Source: an uncultured Phascolarctobacterium sp.
GTDB lineage: Bacteria > Bacillota > Negativicutes > Acidaminococcales > Acidaminococcaceae
Assembly (NCBI RefSeq): GCF_937920985.1
Contig: NZ_CALDXR010000061.1
Span: forward strand, 1 to 55,670
Length of the DNA stretch: 55,670 nt
Direction: 5' to 3'
Positions 40,232 to 48,939 of the stretch are shown here, piece after piece (position 1 is the first letter of the stretch; each line of letters opens with the position of its first letter). The notes under the pieces were generated by a model. The model was not told where the DNA came from, did not search any database, and saw only the letters and a list, made by a program, of their open reading frames with translations. Both the position numbers and the translations under genes were made by a program.

Positions 40232-42133
40232 ATGCCTTTATACAGCATCAAAATGCGCGCATCCAAAGGTGATTTACACGTCAGCGGCGCAGAACGCATT
40301 ATCTCGCAAGCTGATATCAGCAGCGCTGTCAGAGCACTTACCGAGCGCGCTCTGCAGCACGGCCTCGGACGCGCCGACTTCATCAATGTCAAAATGGAAG
40401 AAGTTGCACCGGAAAAGCTGCAATACCTCGACGCTCTGCCAGTCAGCAAACGCCCTGCCGACACGGTAGAAGAAACCTATAAAATCATGAAGGAAATGCT
40501 CTGCGAGCTGGGACTGGAAGCCAAAGCTGATGAATTGATTGACCTTCTGCGTCACAACCATCCTATGCGCGGTGCAGTTCTCTACGACGTTGCCACCGGC
40601 ACCAGACTTGAGCCTGACCACGAGCGCGGTATCCGCGTAACCTATATGGATGCTGAAGGCGCAGCAAGCAACTGCAGCGGTAAGAACCACTTCCGCGAGG
40701 CCATCGTACTAGCCACCAAGGTTGTACATGCTCCCGGCATCATCGCCGAGCTGTGTCTTTCCGATGATCCTGATTACCTCGTCGGCTACCTTGCATCCTT
40801 AAAGCATGGTTATGTACGCCTCATGCCGATAAAGGAAATGGGTAATCCGCACGGCGGTCGAGTTTTTATTTTTGACAGCAGCAAAGCCAAGGCCGAGGAT
40901 GCTATCAATTATCTGGAAAAACAGCGTGTACTGGTGCGCGGCCTGCCTGTCGAAAAGCCTGCTAATCCTGATCCGGAGCAGATTTTTGCTGACGAATTAA
41001 AGCAACTTAAAGAACAGAATCTTTACCGCTCTCTGCGCACTATGGACAGTGAGCAAAGTAAATACGTCGAAATGCAGGGACCCAAGGTTTTGATGCTTGC
41101 CTCCAATAGCTATCTTGATTTAGCAGCAGATGCCCGCGTTAAGCAGGCCGCTGCCGAAGCTGCGCTTCAATGGGGCGCAGGCAGCGGCGGTAGCCGTCTG
41201 ACTACCGGCAACACCGCCTTGCACGAAGCGCTTGAAAGCAAACTGGCGCATTTCAAAGGCACAGCAGCAGCACTGGTGTTTAACACAGGCTACATGGCCA
41301 ACGTCGGCATTATTTCCGCCCTCTGCAACAGCGAAAGCGTTATCTTCAGCGACGAATATAACCACGCCAGCATCATCGATGGTGCCCGCCTTTCCAAGGC
41401 ACGCATCGTTGTCTATAAGCATAATAATATGCAGGATCTGGAAGCGAAAATTCTTGCTACCCCCTGCAGCAGAGGCTTGATTGTCAGCGACGCAGTTTTC
41501 AGCATGGACGGTGACATTGTTGACCTGCCTGCACTCGTCTCCCTCGGCAAAAAATATCATCTGCTCACGATGATTGACGAAGCTCACGCCACTGGTGTTA
41601 TCGGCCAAACAGGTCATGGTACTGTTGAGCATTTCGGCAACACTGTTCGTCCTGATATTCTCATGGGTACGCTCAGCAAAGCACTTGGCGCCGAAGGCGG
41701 TTACGCCTGCGCCAGCAAGGTGATTATCGAATATCTCAAAAATAAAGCACGCAGCTTTATCTTCGCCACCTCTCAGACTCCTGCTACGCTCGCCGCTGCG
41801 CTGCGAGCTATTGAGGTACTGGAGGAGGAACCACAGCGTGCACAAAATCTGCAGCATAACGTTGAGTTTTTCTTAAACGCATTGCACACTGAAGGCGTAG
41901 AAGCCTACTCTCCCACCGCCATCATTCCTATTATCATCGGCGATGAGAAATCCGCCCTGCAGGTTGCAGACGAACTACTAGCAAACGGCGTACTCGCCCC
42001 CGCGATTCGCTACCCGACGGTAGCAAAAGGTACTGCGCGCCTGCGCGTTGCCCTCATGGCAACGCACACCGAAGCAGAGCTGTCACAGACAGCGAAGCTG
42101 ATCGGTGCCGCAATCAGAAAGTATAAAAAATAA
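40232..42133 (+). CDS. bioWF: BioW-BioF fusion: pimeloyl-CoA synthetase / 8-amino-7-oxononanoate synthase
   Basis: This 633-aa fusion handles two consecutive steps. Residues 1 to ~240 match BioW (YSIKMRASKGDLHVSGAER, ATP-dependent pimelate-CoA ligase). Residues ~252 to 633 match BioF, a class-II PLP enzyme joining pimeloyl-CoA and alanine, with GSGGSRLTTGN, YNHASIIDG and the PLP lysine K483 in GTLSKALGAEGG. Separate BioW and BioF are the usual state, so the fusion may channel pimeloyl-CoA. Start ATG 40232 follows AAAGGAG. It is preceded by a 218-bp fold-back element and carries its own terminator. Confidence 0.95.
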   Translation: MPLYSIKMRASKGDLHVSGAERIISQADISSAVRALTERALQHGLGRADFINVKMEEVAPEKLQYLDALPVSKRPADTVEETYKIMKEMLCELGLEAKADELIDLLRHNHPMRGAVLYDVATGTRLEPDHERGIRVTYMDAEGAASNCSGKNHFREAIVLATKVVHAPGIIAELCLSDDPDYLVGYLASLKHGYVRLMPIKEMGNPHGGRVFIFDSSKAKAEDAINYLEKQRVLVRGLPVEKPANPDPEQIFADELKQLKEQNLYRSLRTMDSEQSKYVEMQGPKVLMLASNSYLDLAADARVKQAAAEAALQWGAGSGGSRLTTGNTALHEALESKLAHFKGTAAALVFNTGYMANVGIISALCNSESVIFSDEYNHASIIDGARLSKARIVVYKHNNMQDLEAKILATPCSRGLIVSDAVFSMDGDIVDLPALVSLGKKYHLLTMIDEAHATGVIGQTGHGTVEHFGNTVRPDILMGTLSKALGAEGGYACASKVIIEYLKNKARSFIFATSQTPATLAAALRAIEVLEEEPQRAQNLQHNVEFFLNALHTEGVEAYSPTAIIPIIIGDEKSALQVADELLANGVLAPAIRYPTVAKGTARLRVALMATHTEAELSQTAKLIGAAIRKYKK

Positions 42134-42140
42134 TGTACAA

Positions 42141-42187
42141 AAAAGGCAAGGCCTAGGAAACAAACCTCCTAAGACCTTGCCTTTTAT
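42141..42187. terminator. Bidirectional terminator after bioWF
   Basis: A long stem (AAAAGGCAAGG / CCTTGCCTTTT plus TAGGA/TCCTA) with T-rich ends on both strands. Confidence 0.88.
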
Positions 42188-42215
42188 TTTTATAAACCAA
42201 CTTTTCCAGGCACTG

Positions 42216-42644
42216 TTATTTATGCTCAGCTATATCCTCGGCATCAAGCACCTTTATGCCATGCATAGTAAGCAGTTTGGCAAAAACTCCCTGCCCCTTG
42301 ATTTTTTTGCCGCTGAAGCTGCCGTCATAAATCTCCTTTACGCCGCAGCTGGGACTGCGTGATTGCAGGATTGCCAAATCAACCTTGTTCTCCGAAGCAG
42401 CTGCCAACGCCTCCTGCGCACCCTTGCGAAACTCCGCATCCACGCTGACACCTTCCTTGTTCGTCACTACGCCTTCAACAATTTCTGCCGGTAAGCGAGG
42501 AGTAGACAGCCCGCCCAACTGCTCCGGGCAAACGCCGATAACCTCATGCCCTTCGATAAAATCCAACACGCTTTGATTTAAGTTATTGCCACCGTTATAC
42601 TTACAGTTTTTGCCTAACAAACAGGCACTTACGAGAATCTTCAA
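42216..42644 (-). CDS. DUF523/TudS-like Fe-S protein
   Basis: The 142-aa protein belongs to DUF523. One family member (TudS) is a thiouracil desulfurase with a [4Fe-4S] cluster. Cysteines stand in the conserved spots: SACLLGKNCKYNGG, GVCPEQLGGL and SPSCGV. Short DUF523-only proteins are widespread, and many are unassigned, so desulfurase activity is possible but not shown. It ends at the bidirectional terminator with bioWF. Confidence 0.88.
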   Translation of the reverse strand: MKILVSACLLGKNCKYNGGNNLNQSVLDFIEGHEVIGVCPEQLGGLSTPRLPAEIVEGVVTNKEGVSVDAEFRKGAQEALAAASENKVDLAILQSRSPSCGVKEIYDGSFSGKKIKGQGVFAKLLTMHGIKVLDAEDIAEHK

Positions 42645-42682
42645 AGCAACTTGCCTCCGTTATTTCAAATTAAAACCTGTAA

Positions 42683-42723
42683 AAAATAAGCTGTTAACAT
42701 ACCAGATGCTAACAGCTTATTTT
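42683..42723. terminator. Terminator of the SPFH gene
   Basis: A perfect 14-bp stem (AAAATAAGCTGTTA / TAACAGCTTATTTT) lies six bases beyond the stop. Confidence 0.9.
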
Positions 42724-42728
42724 GATGT

Positions 42729-44183
42729 CTATTCTTCCTTGCTGATTTCTACAGGAATTTCCGGCAGCTTGCCATCAATGCTGATGTTCTTGTTAACCTT
42801 AGCATCGTAGGTTTCACCCTTGGCAATCTCCTGCAGGTCAATGCCGGTAGCACTCTTCACCGTATCGAAAACCTTCGCCATCACGGAAGGAACATTACCA
42901 GAAAGACTGCCCATGCCGCCTTCGCCGTAAAGCGTAATCTTATCCACCTTACTGAGCGGAGCAGCAACCTCTTTAGCAACCTGCGGCAGAACCTCAATCG
43001 CCATCTGAGCCATCGCAGCCTGACCGTATTTCTTCATAGCCTCGGCCTTCTTATCCATCGCAGCAGCTTCAGCTTCGCCCTTCGCCTTAATAGCAGCAGC
43101 CTCAGCTTCACCCCTTACTCTGATGGCATAAGCCTCTGCATCACCCTTCGCCTTGATAGCGGCAGCCTCCTGCTCCATAGCATATCTTTGTGCTTCTGCT
43201 TCACGCTGTTTCTTGGCCTGCTCAGCCAAAGCATCCTGTTCCACTCTGTACTTATCGGCATCCGCCTGCTTCTGAATGGTAGCAGCAAGAATCTGTTCTT
43301 TTACCAGAACCTCCTGCTTTTTCAGGTCAGCTTCACGCTCAGCCTTAGCAATCTGCGCATTTACAGTTGCCACCTCAATAGACTTTTGCTGCTCCTGCTG
43401 TTGAATTGCATAAGCAGCATCTGCCTCTGCTTTTTTTATATCAGCAGTACGCTTCAGTTCGCTCTTGGCAATAGAAAGCTCATTCTGACGCTGCGCAATC
43501 GCCAGATCAGCATGCACCTGCGCGTCATTCGCCTCTTTCTTGGCAGCAGCCTCAGCAATAGCCACATCGCGCTCGGCAACAGCCTTACTAATAGAAGCAT
43601 CCTTGCGGATTTTCGCCGTATTATCTGCACCCAAATCAACAATCAGGCCGTTATCGTCAACAACATTTTGGATATTGCAGCTCAGGATGCTGATGCCCAG
43701 CTTTTCCATATCCTTGGCAGCCTTCTTCAGTACTTCATCGGAGAAGGAATCACGGTCAACGTTAATCTTCTTCAAATCCAGCGTACCGATAATCTCACGC
43801 ATATTACCTTCAAGAGAATCCTGCAGGCTGCGTGTAATATCCGCCGGCTCCATATTCAAAAAGTTTCTTGCCGCCAGGTAGATACCGTTTTCCTTATCAA
43901 CGATAATCTTAGCAACTGCATCAACCTTAACATTGATAAAGTCATTTGTCGGAACGCTTTGGCTGGTTTTGATGTCAACAGACATCTGCCCTAGATACAA
44001 CATATCCACGCGCTCCAACAGCGGGATTTTAAAACCGCCTATACCAATAAGGATACGCGGGTTCTTCGTCAGACCAGAAATAATGTAGGCCACGTTTGGT
44101 GGTGCTTTCACATAGCAGGTCTTGGCTGCAATAATAAATAAAATCAGGAAAATAATAACGAGAATAGCAATTCCATAAGTCAA
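42729..44183 (-). CDS. Flotillin-like SPFH/band-7 protein
   Basis: The 484-aa protein has one N-terminal hydrophobic segment (about residues 4-20), an SPFH domain (about 25-190), and a long Ala/Glu/Lys-rich coiled coil (about 200-400) with repeated AEAAAIKAKG-like units. This is the flotillin/YuaG plan. Such proteins form membrane scaffolds in lipid microdomains. The start is TTG 44183, with GGGGGAG five bases upstream. A minus-strand promoter (TTGCCT-17-TATGAT) lies near 44220-44250. No NfeD partner is adjacent. Confidence 0.9.
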   Translation of the reverse strand: MTYGIAILVIIFLILFIIAAKTCYVKAPPNVAYIISGLTKNPRILIGIGGFKIPLLERVDMLYLGQMSVDIKTSQSVPTNDFINVKVDAVAKIIVDKENGIYLAARNFLNMEPADITRSLQDSLEGNMREIIGTLDLKKINVDRDSFSDEVLKKAAKDMEKLGISILSCNIQNVVDDNGLIVDLGADNTAKIRKDASISKAVAERDVAIAEAAAKKEANDAQVHADLAIAQRQNELSIAKSELKRTADIKKAEADAAYAIQQQEQQKSIEVATVNAQIAKAEREADLKKQEVLVKEQILAATIQKQADADKYRVEQDALAEQAKKQREAEAQRYAMEQEAAAIKAKGDAEAYAIRVRGEAEAAAIKAKGEAEAAAMDKKAEAMKKYGQAAMAQMAIEVLPQVAKEVAAPLSKVDKITLYGEGGMGSLSGNVPSVMAKVFDTVKSATGIDLQEIAKGETYDAKVNKNISIDGKLPEIPVEISKEE

Positions 44184-44493
44184 AATAACTCCCCCTTTAT
44201 CATCTAAACGCTTTAATTAAATCATAGCATAGGCAATCATGAAAGGCAAGGGAATTATTCGTTACATTTTGAACATTCCTACAATACTTTAAACCATTAT
44301 GACAAAAACAGAACATCATCCTTCCAGCAATTAACCTGCTAATCAAAAAATTTTTGAGTAGACTCTTCTCAAACCTTACGATTTGACTAAAAGTTTAATT
44401 GATATGCCAAAAACTTTCCAAAACTCAAACCAACGCCTAAATATATGTAAAGCAGCAAATCTCCAACGCATTGAAAATATAACATAACCTACA
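44184..44493. other. Long AT-rich intergenic region
   Basis: Apart from the promoter and ribosome site of the flotillin-like gene (44184-44250), I see no supported gene or repeat here. Confidence 0.5.
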
Positions 44494-44604
44494 TTGACAA
44501 TAAAATATACTCGTGGTAAAATCATCATAATTTATCAGAGGACTTGTAGCGCTCAGGCTATTGAAGTGGGATAAGATTCAAATGAATTTTATCCCACTTT
44601 TTTA
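44494..44604 (+). ncRNA. Short promoter-terminator transcript upstream of the MFS gene
   Basis: TTGACA (44494-44499) and TAAAAT (44517-44522) are 17 bp apart. About 35 bp later begins a 17-bp stem (44564-44580 with 44583-44599) whose loop is only two bases, followed by six T residues. The predicted RNA is about 75 nt. It could be a small RNA or an attenuator for the MFS gene that starts 70 bp later. It matches no class I know. Confidence 0.6.
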
Positions 44605-44674
44605 GATAAATTATGGTAACACTCACCCCATAAAAGCTCTCATAGCTACTATGTAACGAAAGGAGTTTTTAACA

Positions 44675-45847
44675 ATGCAAATCAACAAACCGAAAAACAC
44701 TTTAGAAAACTTCTCCGTTGGCAGCAAAGAAGTAAATGCTGCCCGCCTGGCCTTCTTCATCCCCGGGTTCGCCGTTTCCACTTGGGCACCTATGATTCCC
44801 ATAGTAAAAGAACGCCTGAACCTTGAAGCTGACGTGCTTGGTATACTGCTTTTATGTATCGGTATCAGTGCTTTTATTGTCATGCCTTTTGCTGGTATAC
44901 TGGGACAAAAATGGGGTTGCAAAAAAGTGCTTCTTATCACCACGACGCTACTTGCACTTGACGTTGTTTTTTTATCCTTCTTGCCTAATATCATCAGCTA
45001 CGTATTAGCGCTCGCCCTTTTCGGCGCAGCCATGGGTTCTACAGAAGTAACAATGAACATTAATTCCGTCATCGTTGAAAAGCTTGATGGACGCAGACTC
45101 ATGAGTGGTATGCACGCCTTTTGGAGCATAGGCTGCTTTGCCAGCGCCGGTCTGTTCAGCCTGCTTGCAAGCCTCGGCTTGTCTATAACGCTCATCGCCC
45201 TCCTACATTGCGGCATCATGCTGGCTATCATTGCCTACTTTGGGCGCAGCTGGCTCCCATATAAAAATCCAGGTGGAGAAAAAGCCTTTGCCCTTCCACG
45301 TGGTATTGTCATCATCATAGGTACATTGGCATGTATCTCTTTCCTTGTTGAAGGCGCAGTTATGGACTGGAGCGGCGTATTGCTCACCGAAGCGAAAAAT
45401 ATGGATATAGCGTTAGCTGGCACAGGTTATGCTATCTTCTCCGTCGCCATGCTCATAATGCGTCTTTTAGGCGATAAAACTGTGCAATTTTTAGGTGAAC
45501 AAAAGGCAGTCATCGGTGGTGCACTGCTGACATCGGCAGGCTTTGTACTGCTTATCGCACTAGATAGTATTTATCTTAACGCCTTCGCCTTTATTCTTAT
45601 CGGCCTTGGCTGCTCTAATGTTGTCCCGGTTTTCTATTCTATTTTAAAATACCAAAAAGCTATGCCTATCAGCGCCGCGGTAACTTCCGTAACCAGTTTA
45701 GGTTATACAGGAGTTATCCTTGGTCCAGCACTTTTAGGCTTTGTCGCCCATGGTATCAATATCAATGCGGTATTTGAACTGATTGCCTTACTGCTTGTCA
45801 TCGAAGCAATTATTGCAAAGTATGTTTTCTGCAAGCTGAAAATGTAA
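44675..45847 (+). CDS. MFS transporter
   Basis: The 390-aa protein has about twelve membrane segments in two halves, with the MFS loop signature GILGQKWGCKKVLL between segments 2 and 3. It resembles the YbjJ-like branch of the family, whose substrates are mostly unknown. ATG 44675 follows AAAGGAG. A short terminator-ending transcript just upstream suggests regulated expression. Confidence 0.87.
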   Translation: MQINKPKNTLENFSVGSKEVNAARLAFFIPGFAVSTWAPMIPIVKERLNLEADVLGILLLCIGISAFIVMPFAGILGQKWGCKKVLLITTTLLALDVVFLSFLPNIISYVLALALFGAAMGSTEVTMNINSVIVEKLDGRRLMSGMHAFWSIGCFASAGLFSLLASLGLSITLIALLHCGIMLAIIAYFGRSWLPYKNPGGEKAFALPRGIVIIIGTLACISFLVEGAVMDWSGVLLTEAKNMDIALAGTGYAIFSVAMLIMRLLGDKTVQFLGEQKAVIGGALLTSAGFVLLIALDSIYLNAFAFILIGLGCSNVVPVFYSILKYQKAMPISAAVTSVTSLGYTGVILGPALLGFVAHGININAVFELIALLLVIEAIIAKYVFCKLKM

Positions 45848-45862
45848 AATACGTCATATAGC

Positions 45863-45908
45863 AAAACGAGCAGGTTTTAGTCAAAATGCTAAAGCCAGCT
45901 CGTTTTTG
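45863..45908 (+). terminator. Terminator after the MFS gene
   Basis: Outer arms AAAACGAGC/GCTCGTTTT with inner TTTTA/TAAA pairing. T-run follows. Confidence 0.85.
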
Positions 45909-45957
45909 ATTGCAAAATTTTTTGGAAAAATTTTCCCAAAACTTGGCGTTTCTGTAT

Positions 45958-46136
45958 AGTTTTAGGAATTATTTTCCTAAAACTTTCATATTTACTAAGT
46001 TGCAGACTTAAAGGTCGGAATGTTTGGCACGCCAGGAATTCTTTAGAAAATTAAATATGCGCTCACGCAGTACGTAAAACGCACCAAGGAAAAATAAGCT
46101 GCTAGCACGTCACAAGACACGCTAGCAGCTTATTTT
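45958..46136. other. Non-coding stretch with two hairpins
   Basis: It holds an AGTTTTAGGAA/TTCCTAAAACT hairpin (45958-45984) and, at 46091-46136, a strong terminator-like stem (AAAATAAGCTGCTAGC and complement). The latter has no obvious upstream gene on either strand. Confidence 0.55.
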
Positions 46137-46140
46137 TATT

Positions 46141-46440
46141 GTTCTCATTCAACCTCAACCTCTTTCTTACAACGCCACCCTCCGCGCTGCGCAGACCGGA
46201 ACGGACGACGAACTCGCAGGCACATCTTTGTTACGCACAAGCTCGCAGGCAACGGAACGACAGGGAATTTTTCGCTGGAGCGTTGACGAACCACTCAGCA
46301 AGCACACCTCGCAAAATTCAGCGACGTGAAAAATTCTGCGAATCTAGTCGCCGGAATCCGGCGAAGTAGCTACGCAGGGCGTTTTTTGGATACTTTTTGC
46401 CGCCCCGGGCAAAAAGTATCATAATACGTACACCACCACC
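46141..46440. repeat. GC-rich structured intergenic block
   Basis: This 300-bp block carries nested inverted repeats: GAATTTTTC/GAAAAATTC around 46265-46335, a perfect CGCCGG/CCGGCG hairpin (46349-46363), and a perfect 13-bp stem GATACTTTTTGCC/GGCAAAAAGTATC (46389-46420). CTCGCAGGCA occurs twice, at about 46213 and 46243. Its composition differs from the neighbours and no reading frame is credible. It may be a mobile-element relic or structured RNA. Confidence 0.55.
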
Positions 46441-46443
46441 AAA

Positions 46444-46481
46444 AACGCTCCCCTGCTACCTGACGATAGCAAGAGAGCGTT
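46444..46481 (-). terminator. Terminator of the DUF951 operon
   Basis: Arms AACGCTC/GAGCGTT with an inner TGCTA/TAGCA stem; minus strand continues into TTTTTGG. Confidence 0.75.
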
Positions 46482-46497
46482 CTCTTTATCTGCTTAT

Positions 46498-46704
46498 TTA
46501 CTTTTCCGCTTCAGCGCTCTTTACAACCGCCTTCGCAGCCTTTTCGAACTTAGTACGCGCCAGCATGACAAAATGTCCGCAGCCACAGCATTTCATACCA
46601 AAGTCCATACCCGTACGGGTAATTTCCCACTCATCACTGCCACAGGGATGAGCCTTTTTCATTTTAACGATATCGCCTACATTAACATCCTTACCGGAAA
46701 GCAT
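46498..46704 (-). CDS. DUF951 family protein
   Basis: This 68-aa protein of unknown function shows the family pattern GDIVKMKKAHPCGSDEWEI followed by MKCCGCGH and a basic C-terminal helix. The Cys/His set (HPC, CCGCGH) suggests a small zinc-ribbon-like fold. The family is common in Firmicutes, often near ribosome- or chromosome-related genes. Its ATG overlaps the stop of the CBS-ACT gene (TAATG), so translation is coupled. Confidence 0.88.
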   Translation of the reverse strand: MLSGKDVNVGDIVKMKKAHPCGSDEWEITRTGMDFGMKCCGCGHFVMLARTKFEKAAKAVVKSAEAEK

Positions 46705-47363
46705 TATTCAATACCGTCCAAAGTCATTACGTCGCTGACCTCATAGCCGGCTTCACGTATTTGCTCAATGATATCCATACCATTATTATTGAGAGCGGCA
46801 CGAATGGTAACTTCAGCAGTACCATCACCATTTTGCTTGGTAACCAGAGAAATAATATTAATGCCATCTTCCTTCATAATATTGGAGATTTCCGCAACAA
46901 CACCAACTTTATCGGGTGCTTCGATAGTAATACGCAGGCAATTGCGGTTCATACCCATAATTTCTACGATGGAACGGAAGATATCGCTGCGGGAAACAAT
47001 ACCGCAAAGCTTATTCTCCTGATTAACAACCGGCAGAGCATTGACTCTGTATTTATACAGTTTGTAAGCAACATATTCGATAGTATCATCTGCTTCAACG
47101 CTGATAACGCTACGTTTCATAACGTCTTTAACCTTCAAGCGTCCCAGCAGATAATTAGCCTCATAACGGGAAAGGGTGCTGCTGTCACTGGGAGAAGCTT
47201 TGCCGATATCATCACTGGTAATAATGCCGCGTACACGCTGCATATCATCTACAACCGGCAGGCTGATCAGTCTTTTGCCACGCATAATTTCGCGTGCTTC
47301 CAAAATAGATTGATCCTCACGTATGGTAACAACAGGTTCAGTCATAATATCTTTTACTAACAT
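46704..47363 (-). CDS. CBS-ACT domain protein (AcuB-like)
   Basis: The 219-aa protein has two N-terminal CBS repeats (about residues 1-120; MTEPVVTIREDQSILEA, MKRSVISVEADDTIEY) and a C-terminal ACT domain (about 138-210). AcuB-type proteins bind adenine nucleotides or amino acids and regulate metabolism. Being just beside the branched-chain amino-acid transporter suggests an amino-acid sensor, but this is inference. ATG 47363 follows AAAGGAGG. It is coupled to DUF951. Confidence 0.87.
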   Translation of the reverse strand: MLVKDIMTEPVVTIREDQSILEAREIMRGKRLISLPVVDDMQRVRGIITSDDIGKASPSDSSTLSRYEANYLLGRLKVKDVMKRSVISVEADDTIEYVAYKLYKYRVNALPVVNQENKLCGIVSRSDIFRSIVEIMGMNRNCLRITIEAPDKVGVVAEISNIMKEDGINIISLVTKQNGDGTAEVTIRAALNNNGMDIIEQIREAGYEVSDVMTLDGIE

Positions 47364-47461
47364 ATGAGTTTTACCTCCTTTGACTATAGAACACAATCAT
47401 TTTAATATAATCATTTCACTTTCAGGCACCTATGAAGCAACCCGACGCATTCGTATATTAA

Positions 47462-48166
47462 TCAGCCGCCGAGATATGCTTTGCGAACAGCCTCGCTGCT
47501 TGCCAGCTCCTTAGCTGTACCACTCAGGGTAATACGTCCTGTTTCCAGAACATACGCCTTATCAGCGATGGACAGCGCCATATTAGCGTTCTGCTCAACC
47601 AACAGAACGGTAGTGCCGCTCTCGTTGATTTCCTTTATTATATTAAAAATTTCCTTTACAAGCAAGGGGGCAAGACCCATAGAAGGCTCGTCCAACAGCA
47701 ACAGCTTCGGACGGCTCATCAGCGCACGGCCCATAGCCAGCATCTGCTGCTCGCCACCGGAAAGCGTACCGGAAAGCTGGTCCTTACGTTCCAGCAGACG
47801 CGGGAATTTTTTAAAAACCTCATCCATATCCTTGGCAATTCCGTCCTTGTCCTTACGCAGATAAGCACCCAGCTCCAGGTTTTCCAGAACAGTCATATTA
47901 GCAAAAACATGACGGCCCTCGGGAACCTGGCACAAGCCCATGCCGACAATTTTATGCGCCGGTACACCGGCAATATCATGACCTTCATATAAGATTTTAC
48001 CGGTCTTCGGTTTCATCAGACCGGAAATAGTGCGCAATGTAGTAGATTTACCGGCACCATTGGAACCAATCAGCGCTACGATTTCACCATCGGGAACATC
48101 GAGGCTGATACCTTTGATAGCGTGAATTGCGCCATAATATACATTGATATCTTCAACAGTTAACAT
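47462..48166 (-). CDS. livF: Branched-chain amino-acid ABC transporter ATPase LivF
   Basis: The 234-aa ATPase has Walker A GSNGAGKST, signature LSGGEQQMLAMGRA and Walker B LLLLDEPSMGLAP, which identify LivF. It pairs with LivG to power uptake of Leu/Ile/Val through LivHM. Its ATG overlaps the livG stop by one base. Confidence 0.95.
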   Translation of the reverse strand: MLTVEDINVYYGAIHAIKGISLDVPDGEIVALIGSNGAGKSTTLRTISGLMKPKTGKILYEGHDIAGVPAHKIVGMGLCQVPEGRHVFANMTVLENLELGAYLRKDKDGIAKDMDEVFKKFPRLLERKDQLSGTLSGGEQQMLAMGRALMSRPKLLLLDEPSMGLAPLLVKEIFNIIKEINESGTTVLLVEQNANMALSIADKAYVLETGRITLSGTAKELASSEAVRKAYLGG

Positions 48167-48939
48167 CAGTTGATAACCTCCTCGCCCAAGTATGCTTCAA
48201 TAACGCGCGTGTTATGTTTAATTTCTTCCGGAGTACCTTCGGCAATCTTCATACCGTATTCTAGTACGTAAATACGCTCGCAGACACCCATTACCAGGCC
48301 CATATCATGCTCAATCAGCAGAATGGAAAGATTGAATTCCTTACGGATCCAGCGGATCATTTCCATCAGCTCTTTGGTTTCCTGCGGGTTCATGCCGGCA
48401 GCAGGCTCGTCCAACAGCAACAGCTTCGGCTCGGTAGCCAGAGCACGCGCAATTTCCAGACGACGCTGCTTACCATAAGGCAGGTTCTTTGCTACCTCAT
48501 GTGCTTCTTCCTCCAGGTGGAAGATTTTCAGCAAATCAAGAGCCTTTTGCGTAATATATTCTTCTTCGCTGAGATACTTGCCATCACGGACGATGGCATC
48601 AGCCAGATTATAGGTTACGTGCATATTATAAGCAATTTTTACATTGTCGATAACGCTCAGCTCGGAGAACAGACGGATATTCTGGAAGGTACGTGCCATA
48701 CCCATCTGCGTAACCTGATAAGATTTTTTACCGCTGCTTTGCTGACCGTTAAAAAATACCTTGCCTTCGGTCGGTGTATATACACCGGTAATCATATTGA
48801 AGGCTGTTGTCTTGCCGGCACCGTTAGGACCGATAAGGCCAATCAGCTCTCCCTCGTCGATATGCATGGAAAGATTGGAAACGGCACGCAGGCCGCCGAA
48901 AACCATGGATACATTATCTACCTTCAGCAGTTCTGCCAT
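48166..48939 (-). CDS. livG: Branched-chain amino-acid ABC transporter ATPase LivG
   Basis: The 257-aa ATPase has Walker A GPNGAGKTT, Walker B LLLLDEPAAGMNP (typical of LivG), and a C-terminal extension (EGTPEEIKHNTRVIEAYLGEE). It overlaps livM by 26 bp and livF by one base. Confidence 0.95.
   Translation of the reverse strand: MAELLKVDNVSMVFGGLRAVSNLSMHIDEGELIGLIGPNGAGKTTAFNMITGVYTPTEGKVFFNGQQSSGKKSYQVTQMGMARTFQNIRLFSELSVIDNVKIAYNMHVTYNLADAIVRDGKYLSEEEYITQKALDLLKIFHLEEEAHEVAKNLPYGKQRRLEIARALATEPKLLLLDEPAAGMNPQETKELMEMIRWIRKEFNLSILLIEHDMGLVMGVCERIYVLEYGMKIAEGTPEEIKHNTRVIEAYLGEEVIN

Noticed and set aside
39961..40464. Minus-strand 167-codon frame before and over bioWF
   Set aside because: It crosses the fold-back element and the BioW coding region; no ribosome site or domain supports it.
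46139..46369. Arg/Thr-rich 76-codon frame in the GC-rich block
   Set aside because: No ribosome site or family resemblance; the block's inverted repeats explain the open frame better.
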